Source: Clostridium sp. D33t1_170424_F3
GTDB taxonomy: Bacteria; Bacillota; Clostridia; Oscillospirales; Acutalibacteraceae
Assembly: GCF_015667585.1 (NCBI RefSeq)
Contig: NZ_JADPEG010000006.1
Coordinates: 121,925-185,924 of the forward strand
Length of the DNA: 64,000 nt
Direction: 5' to 3'
Shown: positions 49,974 to 58,600 of the stretch, one piece after another
Layout of the letters: each line of letters starts with the position of its first letter
Numbering within the stretch: the stretch's first letter is position 1
Notes under the pieces: model-generated
What the model was told of the DNA's origin: nothing
The model's input: the letters and a program-made list of their open reading frames with translations, nothing else
Database searches by the model: none
Made by a program: the position numbers and the translations under genes

Positions 49974-51485
49974 ATGGCGGAACTATTGCGAATGGAGCAC
50001 ATCTCCAAATCGTTCCCCGGTGTAAAGGCCTTGAGCGATGTCAGCCTGACCTTGAACGAAGGCGAGGTGCATGCGCTCTGTGGCGAAAATGGCGCGGGGA
50101 AATCCACGCTGATGAAGGTGCTCTCCGGCGTGTACCATGCCGAAGAAGGGGAAATTTTCATCGGTGAGGAACGGGTGACCATTGAAAACACAAAAAAGGC
50201 GCAGGAGCTGGGGATCAGCATCATCTTTCAGGAATTCAACCTCTGCTCCCAGCTTTCCGTAGCGGATAATATCTGGCTGGACCGGCAGGCAAAACGCGGC
50301 CCCTTTGTAGACGACCGGAAGATGTACCAGGAGACACAGGCGATCCTGGAAGACCTGGGGCTGCACATCAGCCCCAAAGCGCTGGTGCGCAGCCTGAGCG
50401 TGGCGGAACAGCAGATGGTGGAGATCGCCAAAGCCATCTCCTTCCACTCCAAAATTCTGGTGCTCGACGAGCCGACCGCCGCGCTGACGGAATCGGAAAT
50501 CGACCGGCTGTTTGCCATCATTCACAAGCTGAAAGAAAAGGGCGTGGGCATGTTCTACATCTCACACCGGCTGGAAGAGCTGGCGCGCATTACGGACCGC
50601 GTTTCCGTTATCCGGGACGGCCAGTACATCGGCACCCGGGACTATGCGGACGTGACCATCGACGAGCTGGTTCAGATGATGGTGGGTCGCGAGCTGACGG
50701 CGAAGTTTCCCGCCTATGAGCGGAAACTTGGCCCGGTGCGGTTCGAGGCGCGCAATATCAAAAACAGCAAGGTAAACGTCAGGGAAATTCAGGTGCGGGC
50801 AGGCGAAATCGTCGGTCTGGCGGGTCTGATGGGCGCGGGGCGCACAGAACTGGCACGGGCGATCTTCGGCGCGGACCGCACGGAAAGCAAAGAAATCTTC
50901 ATCGACGGCAAGCAGGTCCCCGTGCACAGCATCCAGGCGGCGATCAGGAATGGCGTCGGTTATATCACGGAGGACCGCAAACGCGACGGCCTGGCGCTGA
51001 ACATGACCGTGGAGCGCAACATTAATCTGGCCCATATTCCGGAGCTTTGCCGCGCGGGCCTGATCAACGACGTGCAGGCGCGGGACAACGCACGGCAGTA
51101 CATTGAAAGTCTGCGCATCAAAACGCCCAGCATGAAGCAGACCGTGCAGAATCTCTCCGGCGGCAACCAGCAGAAGATCGTCCTGGCTAAGTGGCTGTGT
51201 AACGACATCAAGGTGCTGATCTTTGACGAGCCGACGCGCGGCATCGACGTGGGCGCCAAATACGAGGTCTACGAGCTGATGAACCGGCTCAGCGACAACG
51301 GCGTCGCAATTATCATGATTTCTTCTGAGCTGCCGGAGGTGCTGGGTATGAGCGACCGCGTGCTGGTGATGCACGAGGGCCGGATTACCGGCGAACTGGA
51401 CCGCGAAGAGGCGACACAGGAGAAAATCCTGCGGCTGGCCGCGGGCATCAGGGAAAACGACAGTGATATAAGAAAGGGTGCGTAA
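49974..51485 (+). CDS. Sugar ABC transporter ATP-binding protein (RbsA/MglA type)
   Basis: A 503-residue protein with two ABC domains fused. The first has Walker A GENGAGKSTLMKVLSG, signature-like RSLSVAEQQMVEIAKA and Walker B ILVLDEPTAAL. The second has a degenerate Walker A GLMGAGRTELARAIFG, NLSGGNQQKIVLAKWL and VLIFDEPTRGIDVGAKYEVY. This is the CUT2-class layout for ribose, galactose and similar sugars. The start is set by AAAGGCGG. It is followed by the permease two bases after its stop. Confidence 0.93.
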   Translation: MAELLRMEHISKSFPGVKALSDVSLTLNEGEVHALCGENGAGKSTLMKVLSGVYHAEEGEIFIGEERVTIENTKKAQELGISIIFQEFNLCSQLSVADNIWLDRQAKRGPFVDDRKMYQETQAILEDLGLHISPKALVRSLSVAEQQMVEIAKAISFHSKILVLDEPTAALTESEIDRLFAIIHKLKEKGVGMFYISHRLEELARITDRVSVIRDGQYIGTRDYADVTIDELVQMMVGRELTAKFPAYERKLGPVRFEARNIKNSKVNVREIQVRAGEIVGLAGLMGAGRTELARAIFGADRTESKEIFIDGKQVPVHSIQAAIRNGVGYITEDRKRDGLALNMTVERNINLAHIPELCRAGLINDVQARDNARQYIESLRIKTPSMKQTVQNLSGGNQQKIVLAKWLCNDIKVLIFDEPTRGIDVGAKYEVYELMNRLSDNGVAIIMISSELPEVLGMSDRVLVMHEGRITGELDREEATQEKILRLAAGIRENDSDIRKGA

Positions 51486-51487
51486 CA

Positions 51488-52531
51488 TTGAGTATCAGAG
51501 AAAAAGCGGCACCGCGCGCCGCCGGGACAAAAGAAGCGCAAAAACTGAAACCGGTTTCTAAAACAGAGCTGGGCGAGTTTATCCAGAAGTTTATGGCGTT
51601 CGGTGTGCTGATCCTGTTGATCCTTCTTTTCGGCGTTCTGTCGCAGGGAAAGTTTGTGGCGGTAAACAACCTGCTGACAGTTGTACTGCAGATTACGCCC
51701 TATGCGATTCTGGGCTTTGGTCTGACCTTTGTGCTGATTACCGGCGGTACGGACCTCTCCGCGGGCTCGGTTGTGGGCTTCGGCGGTATCATCTGCGCAA
51801 AGTGCCTGACCATGGGCTGGAGCCTGCCGGTCGCGATCCTTCTGGGCATCGGCGCCGGTGCGCTGGCGGGCCTGATCAACGGCCTGGTAGTGACAAAAAT
51901 GAATGTTACACCTTTCATTGCCACACTGGGCACGCAGTTTGCATTCCGTGGGCTGACGCAACTGGTGGGGCAGGGCAAGCCCGTTTCCGTACAGAGCTTG
52001 GCGGATAAGGAGCTGGTATCCTCCTTTAAATTTATCGGCGGCGGTACCCTGTTTGGAAGCATCCCGTTTCCGGCGGTATTGATGCTGATTCTGGCCGTGG
52101 TACTGGGAATCGTTTTGGCAAAAACGGCCTTTGGCCGCAGGCTTTACGCAATCGGTTCCAATGAAGACGCGGCCCGCCTCTCCGGCATCGATGTATTCCG
52201 TACAAAGCTGATGGCCTACGTGCTCTGCGGTGCGACCTCCGCCATGGCGGGGATCCTGCTGGCGGCGCGCCTGGCTTCCGCACAGTCCAACGCGGGCCAG
52301 GGCTACGAGCTGGAGGGCATCGCGGCGGCGGTTATCGGCGGCACCTCCGTCATGGGCGGCGAAGGCGGCATCCTCGGCACGGTCATCGGCGCGGCGGTCA
52401 TGGGCGTGCTGCGCAATGGCCTGAATCTTGTCAAGGTGGACGCGTTTGTCCAGATGGTCATTATCGGCGGCATCATCATCGTCGGCGTATGGTACGATAC
52501 CCTGCGCCGTAAAAAGCAGAACAATCTTTAA
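51488..52531 (+). CDS. Sugar ABC transporter permease (RbsC type)
   Basis: A 347-residue membrane protein starting with TTG (AAAGGGTG upstream). After a roughly 35-residue cytosolic head it has about nine membrane helices. The CUT2 signature runs GLTFVLITGGTDLSAGSVVGF (EAA-like loop region), NGLVVTKMNVTPFIATLGTQF and AIGSNEDAARLSGIDVFRTKL, with GGTSVMGGEGGILGTVIGA near the end. It forms the channel with the ATPase before it and the binding protein after it. Confidence 0.93.
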   Translation: MSIREKAAPRAAGTKEAQKLKPVSKTELGEFIQKFMAFGVLILLILLFGVLSQGKFVAVNNLLTVVLQITPYAILGFGLTFVLITGGTDLSAGSVVGFGGIICAKCLTMGWSLPVAILLGIGAGALAGLINGLVVTKMNVTPFIATLGTQFAFRGLTQLVGQGKPVSVQSLADKELVSSFKFIGGGTLFGSIPFPAVLMLILAVVLGIVLAKTAFGRRLYAIGSNEDAARLSGIDVFRTKLMAYVLCGATSAMAGILLAARLASAQSNAGQGYELEGIAAAVIGGTSVMGGEGGILGTVIGAAVMGVLRNGLNLVKVDAFVQMVIIGGIIIVGVWYDTLRRKKQNNL

Positions 52532-52562
52532 TCATAATATTAATTATCAGGAGGAACAAAAA

Positions 52563-53564
52563 ATGAAAAAGATCATCCGTATGTTTTTAACCCTGGCGCT
52601 TTCCGCAGCTCTGTTTGTGGGCTGTTCCACCGATACCCCTGCCGCGCCGGCGGGCGGCGCCCCCTCCGGCAGCGCTGGCGGAGGAGACACGCTCAAAATC
52701 GCGCTTGTAACCAAAATGGTGGATTCCACCTACTGGCAGACGGTCAAAAAGAGCGCCGACGCGGAAGCGCAGAAGCTTGGCAATGTGGAGGTTACGCACC
52801 TTGGACCGCCCACTGAGGCGGACATTGACAAGCAGGTACAGATTGTGGAAACCTGCATTAGCGACCAGTATGACGGGATCATTCTTGCCGCCTGCGACAA
52901 GGACGCCCTGATCGAGCCGGTTAAAAAAGCGAAAGACGCGGGCATCCCGGTCGTCATGATCGATTCCGGTATCTCCGAAGATGTGTACGACGCGTTCCTT
53001 GCAACCAACAACGTCCAGGCGGGCGCGGAATGTGCAAAGCTGATGGCGGAACTGATCGGCGGCTCCGGCGACGTTGCCATCGTGAACTTTGCCGCGGGCA
53101 CCCAGACCGCTGTGGATCGTGAGAAGGGCTTTACGGATGAGATCAAAAACAATCATCCCGATATTAATATCGTCGGCGTGCAGTATTGTGATTCTGATCC
53201 GACAAAAGCCGCTAATCAGGCGACCGATTTTATCTCAGCCAATCCGGACCTCAAGGGCATCTGGGGCGCAAATGACCAGTCCGCCGTCGGTGTGGCGCAG
53301 GCCGTAACGGAAAAGAACCTGACCGATCGCGTCGCAGTTGTGGGTTTTGATAATTCCGACGATATTAAGGCAGGTCTTGCAGCCGGAACGATCAAGGGTA
53401 CGGCGGTGCAGATGCCCTCCGCAATGGGTTCCAAGGGCGTCAGCCTGGTGGTGGACCTGATCAACGGGAAAACCATTGGGGATAAGAACGTCGATACGGG
53501 CGTTACAATGGTGACCTCTGAGAACTATCAGGAGCCGGAAATCGACGCTGTTTTAAATCAATAA
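52563..53564 (+). CDS. Sugar ABC transporter substrate-binding lipoprotein (RbsB type)
   Basis: A 333-residue lipoprotein: signal and lipobox LFVGCS (Cys near residue 21), then an Ala/Gly/Pro/Ser-rich tether and the two-lobe binding fold (KIALVTKMVDSTYWQTVKKSA, GIILAACDKDALIEPVKKA, GSGDVAIVNFAAGTQTAVDR, GIWGANDQSAVGVAQAV). AGGAGG precedes the ATG. It resembles the sensor-linked binding protein at 48739 (both have STxYWQ and TQTAVDREKGF/SPGIEREKGF patterns), suggesting duplication and the same or a similar ligand. Confidence 0.92.
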   Translation: MKKIIRMFLTLALSAALFVGCSTDTPAAPAGGAPSGSAGGGDTLKIALVTKMVDSTYWQTVKKSADAEAQKLGNVEVTHLGPPTEADIDKQVQIVETCISDQYDGIILAACDKDALIEPVKKAKDAGIPVVMIDSGISEDVYDAFLATNNVQAGAECAKLMAELIGGSGDVAIVNFAAGTQTAVDREKGFTDEIKNNHPDINIVGVQYCDSDPTKAANQATDFISANPDLKGIWGANDQSAVGVAQAVTEKNLTDRVAVVGFDNSDDIKAGLAAGTIKGTAVQMPSAMGSKGVSLVVDLINGKTIGDKNVDTGVTMVTSENYQEPEIDAVLNQ

Positions 53565-53610
53565 CAAGAAGAAAACCCTCAAAATCCTTCTTTCTTTAAT
53601 ACCGCCGACT

Positions 53611-53634
53611 GCCGCAGGATGATCGTCCTGCGGC
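53611..53634 (+). terminator. Hairpin after the ABC operon
   Basis: A 9-bp stem GCCGCAGGA / TCCTGCGGC with no T-tract. It may be a weak terminator or an mRNA-stabilising end. Confidence 0.4.
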
Positions 53635-53808
53635 GGCCTGGCAGTATCTGGTAATGCATCAATTGCACTAAGAGGGAATAGCAGAAGATTACAATAAAAG
53701 ACAAATTAGTTTCCATATATGGCAAGGAGTCTATACGAAAATCCTAAATAAATAAGACAATGAATGGTTTCAAACGGTGCGTATGTGCCGCGCGGAAGGG
53801 GACACGGT

Positions 53809-55413
53809 ATGTATAAACTGATTTTTGCGGACGATGAGGCGCTGGTGCGCAACAATGTTGCCCGTCTGTTGCAGTGGGAGACTTGCGGGTTTATGCTGGC
53901 AGGCTGTTGCGCCAACGGATACGAGTTGGTAGAACAGGTCAAAAGAGACCCGCCCGATTTAGTGATAGCAGATATCAATATGCCGTTTATTAACGGAATC
54001 GAGGCCGCACGGGAAATCCGGCAGGAGTTTCCTCAGGTAAAGATTGCCTTTCTGACCGGCCATGATGACTTCGACTATGCACGGCAGGCGATCGACCTGC
54101 ATGTTATGAAATATATTCTGAAGCCCGTTACAGCGGAAAGCCTGACGGAAATCCTGCGTGAGATTCGTGCGGAGATCGACGAAGAATATCGGCGGGCCGG
54201 CAACTTAAAATACCTGTCCGCTTTTTATCAGGAGAACCGTGCGGTGGTGCAAAGCCTGTTTCTCAACGGCCTTCTTTCCGGGACTGTTACCGACCAGGAG
54301 GCGAGAGAAAAGATTGAAATGTTGGAGTTGAGCTGTCTGGATGCGTCGGTTTTTCAGGCGGCGGTCATCTTGCCGGATCCGATGCCGCCGGACTGCGGCT
54401 TCTCCCAGGAGTCTCCGGAAATGGCGCTGTTTGCGATCTACAATATGGGAAAGGAGCTGATGGAGACGCGCGGCGTCGGCATGGCGGTATTGGGCGGCAA
54501 GGACGTGACGCTGATCGCATGCGGGCGTTCCGGCGCGCCGTATCTGGACCGGGCGTTTACCTCCTGCCTGGAGGAACTGCGCGCGGTTGTGGAGAAGCAC
54601 CTGCATTTTACGGTCACCGTTGGCAAAGGCGCGCCATGCCGCCGGTGCAGTGAGATCTGCCAGTCTCATGAGGGCAGCCTCGCGGCGCTGGGCTATCGGG
54701 AATCCATCGGCAGGAACCGCGTGATTTCCATACAGGACATTGAGCCGAAGCGGCAGGATATGAAGGTTTACGGCAGAGCGGAGGAAGACCGGTTGGTCGC
54801 CGCGATTAAGCTGGCGGACAGCGGGCAGGTAGAAACGCTTCTTGGAGAATTGTCCGGCGCGCTGCTGGAACCCGCCGGGCCGGTACAGCAAAGATTTTGC
54901 ACCTTTTCCATCCTTTTAAGCCTGTTGCGGGAGGCGGACACGCTTGGTCTGAACACGGACGAGATTCTTTCCGAAGCGGACTTGAAAGAGGTCTTTGCGA
55001 TGCGAGTTGCACCTGAGATGCTGGAGCTGATCCGTAAAACCTGCCGGAGTATGATGAAAAGCGTTCAGCTCAGCCGCAAAAAGAGCTGTTCCGCTGCGAT
55101 GGATCAGGCCCGGCAGATCATTGAGGAACACCTGACTGATCCGGAGCTTTCTGCGGACTTTGTGAGCGATATCCTTCACCTGAGTGCCAGCTACTTTCGA
55201 GCATTGTTTAAAAAGGAAATTGGCGCTACATTTGTTAATTATTTAACAGAGATGCGCATGGAAAAGGCGAAGGATTTCATTCTGACAAGCGGCAAAAAGA
55301 ACTACGAAATCGCGGAGGAAACCGGCTATGCGGACCCGCATTATTTCAGCTATTGCTTTAAAAAATACTATGGAATGTCCCCAAACGAATTCCGAGAGTC
55401 GATTCATCCATAA
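53809..55413 (+). CDS. YesN-type response regulator with AraC DNA-binding domain
   Basis: A 534-residue regulator. The receiver domain reads KLIFADDEALVRNNVA (acidic pocket), LVIADINMPFINGIEAA (phospho-Asp about 54) and KYILKPVTAESL (Lys). A long middle region follows (about 130-430). The C-terminal AraC pair of HTH motifs is DFVSDILHLSASYFRALFKKE and EIAEETGYADPHYFSYCFKK, ending in YYGMSPNEFRES. The start is set by GGAAGGGG. It is the natural partner of the YesM kinase at 46985 and the likely binder of the 21-bp direct repeats at three promoters. Confidence 0.93.
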   Translation: MYKLIFADDEALVRNNVARLLQWETCGFMLAGCCANGYELVEQVKRDPPDLVIADINMPFINGIEAAREIRQEFPQVKIAFLTGHDDFDYARQAIDLHVMKYILKPVTAESLTEILREIRAEIDEEYRRAGNLKYLSAFYQENRAVVQSLFLNGLLSGTVTDQEAREKIEMLELSCLDASVFQAAVILPDPMPPDCGFSQESPEMALFAIYNMGKELMETRGVGMAVLGGKDVTLIACGRSGAPYLDRAFTSCLEELRAVVEKHLHFTVTVGKGAPCRRCSEICQSHEGSLAALGYRESIGRNRVISIQDIEPKRQDMKVYGRAEEDRLVAAIKLADSGQVETLLGELSGALLEPAGPVQQRFCTFSILLSLLREADTLGLNTDEILSEADLKEVFAMRVAPEMLELIRKTCRSMMKSVQLSRKKSCSAAMDQARQIIEEHLTDPELSADFVSDILHLSASYFRALFKKEIGATFVNYLTEMRMEKAKDFILTSGKKNYEIAEETGYADPHYFSYCFKKYYGMSPNEFRESIHP

Positions 55414-55462
55414 ATTTGATTATTTGTAAACATAAACGGATTTTATATGGGAACAGCGTTGC

Positions 55463-55520
55463 ATTTTGCCTGTTTATGATCGAATTTTCCATTCTGCAGG
55501 CAAATTTGCTCTGCTATACT
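55463..55520 (+). promoter_or_regulatory. GH95 gene promoter with 21-bp-spaced repeats
   Basis: ATTTTGCC (from 55463) and ATTTTCCATTCTG (from 55484) have a 21-bp period. 18 bases follow, then the -10 box TATACT (55515-55520). Confidence 0.6.
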
Positions 55521-55624
55521 TGCAATTGAAAGACAACGGCAAAGATGGTTTGGGAAGGGGAGAGGAAGACTTTTAAACCAAGCTACGGAAGTACACCAAA
55601 AGCGCAAACGATACGGAAGAAAGG

Positions 55625-58600
55625 ATGAAAAAATTGGCAATGAAAAAATTTTGTTCCCTGCTATTAGCCTGTTCCATGCTGTTGACCACATCGTCGGGGA
55701 CGATGGCCGCAGCAAAACCGGAGGAACCACATGCTGCCGCGTATCGCTTCCTGGACGATCCCCTGCAGGGGGAAACAGGCGTGGTTTCCGTCACCTACGA
55801 TGCGATGGACTACGAAGGGGAAACGCCGCTCAACCAAAAAGATCATCTTCGCTGGCGCGAAAGCATGGTGACCGGCAACGGAGAAATCGCCCTATTGGAA
55901 TCCTGCAACCCCCTGAGCGACGTGATGATCTTTCAGAACACCAAATTTAACATGCCAAACAACGACCGGATGGACACACCGGCAGTTTATCAGAAGCTTG
56001 ACGAGGTTCGCCAGGCCATGGTGGAAGATCCATATGCCGCTGAAACGGAAGGAAAGGCCTGGAAGCTGATTGAAGCCCAGGCAAAGGAGTCCTGGGGGAT
56101 TGGCGAGGATGAAAAATGGGTCTGCGGCTATGATTATTCCTATCATCCGGGTAACCAGCTCCGTGTGGAGATGGAGGGACGCGGTGAAGCGCAGAATTAT
56201 AAGCGCTGGACCAATTATGAAAAGGCCGAAATCGGAGTAGGTTTTGAAGATGAATCGGGTGTTTGGCTGCGCCGGACGTTTGCATCCCGCGCGGATAACG
56301 TCATCATTACGGAGTACACCCAATCTTCAGAGGGTGAGAAACTTGACCTGACGCTCTCACTTGATGACATTTCCTCGATTCCGCGTGAGTCGGGCACGAC
56401 CCCGAATGTGCGCTATAAAGTGCTGGTCCCGGAAGATGTTTCTTATATTGGGCAGATCGTGCATTATCCGGTTTTTGAAAACAGCTTTTTGAACGAGGGC
56501 GGCTATGCTGGCGTTACACGCGTGCTGACTGATGGTACAAAAGAAAAGGTGGTTTTGGAATCGACGGACAACAAAAACGTTGGTGAAAAGGCGGCTATCC
56601 AGATCACCGACGCGGAAAAGGTCATTTTGATTACAGCGTTGGACCGCAGCATAGACACATTGGGCAGCATGGAGGAATTTACGCAGGCGAATTCCTACGA
56701 ACTTGTGGACGAGCTGTGCACACAGGTCGCAGAGGTGGAAAAGACCTACACGGAAGAGGATGTTTCGGTGGATTTCTCCTACGATGAGGCGCTGGCTGCG
56801 CACGCGGAGATCCATAAGCCTTTGTTTAACGGCGTGAAACTGGACCTTAACGGGGACGAGGCGAACCGTGCGCTGCCAAATGAGGCGCTGCTGAAAAAAC
56901 AGCGGGCTAATAAATCGTCTCTGTATCCGGCGATGATCGAGCGTGCATTCAACGCGGGCCGTTATGCGGCGATCTGCGCGTCCGGTTATTCCACTACCCG
57001 ATTAGGCGGTATTTGGACCGGCGTATTCAATCCGAACTGGCAGGCGGATTACACGACGGACGCGAATGTCAATCTGCAGGTATCCGCTGCGAACGTTGGC
57101 AGCATGAAAACCTTTGGCCGCGGCTACATCGATTTTATGCTGCGCATTGTGGACGATTTCCAGTATAATGCGGAGCAGATTTATGGCATGAAGGACGCGA
57201 TCATGGCTTCCGGCCGTACAGATGGTGAAAACGGTTTTATTTATCACTTTAATGCGGGAAATCCCTTTTTCAGCTGGAACGCGGGCACCGACTGGCAGCT
57301 CCTGCCAATTTATGAGTACTGGCAGTGCTACGGCAACGAGATCATCCCGGTCGGCAAGGATGTGGACGTCGATTCCCTGGCGGAAGTCCTCGATCTGGAC
57401 AAAGCAGACATAGAACGGGTCAAAGCGGAGGGCTTTAATCTGGAGGGGGACATTCTCTGGCCTTTACTGCGCAAGCATGCACATTTCTGGGAGCAGTTCG
57501 TAGACCCGCGCTATTATATGGATGCACAGGGAAAAACCAGCTACGATCCGGAACATACGGAGCTGGCCGAAGGAGAACGCTACATGCTTCTGCCTACATA
57601 CTCTCCAGAGAACCATCCCAAAAAACCAAACGAGGATGTCGTGCAGATCAACGCCACCATGGACATTGCGGCGGCAAGAGACGGCCTGGATATGGCAATC
57701 GCAATGGCGGGTGTGATTGGGGATACCTCCGAAGTAAAAGAATGGCAGGATTTGAAGGCAAAGCTTCCTGCCTACAAGTACCAGAAACAGGGCGACCTGA
57801 TGGAGTGGTCCATTGACGAATGCGAAGATCGTGAGAACTACGGCCATCGCCATTTCAGCCACCTTTACCCGGTGTGGCCCGGCTATGAGACAGAGGACAA
57901 TATGGAGCTCAAGGCGGGTGCAGACCTCACGATGGCATATAAGGCGAGAGACGGACAGAATTCCCAGCAGAGCCACGGCTGGATGCACAAGGGCCTGGGC
58001 GAAGCCCGCCTGAAGAACGGCCAGGGGATCATTGATTCCCTGAAGCCCGGCATGACAGGAAAAATTTATCACAGTTCCATGACCACGGCGCACAATGTGA
58101 ACGGCAGTTCCGCCTATTGTACAGATACGCAGATCGGCATGGTGGGCATCGTGCAGGAAGGCCTGCTGTTCTCCCGCACCGGTATCACGACAGACGGATT
58201 TGAAACGGAGAACGACGGGAACCGCAACGGTGAAATCGAGCTTTTGCCTGCGCTCCCGGAGGATTGGGATGAGGGCAGTATCACCGGCCTGCATGCCAGA
58301 ACGCAGGCAACGGTAGACCGCTTGGAATGGAGCCGTACCAATGGAGAGGTCCGGGCAGAAATCACCTCAAATACCGATCAGACCATCCTGTTAAAATGCG
58401 GCGTCGCCTGGAAAGATGTCCAAGTAAACGGAAAAACACCGGAATTTGATGAGAACGGGAATGTATGCCTATCCCTTTCTGAGGACGAAACGATTACAGC
58501 AATATTCTCTCTCTCTGAGGTAAAGAACGGATATTATGTTGTACAAAACGGTGAAAATGCTCTGACTGCACAGGATCAGAACCGTGCGGAAGATGGAACC

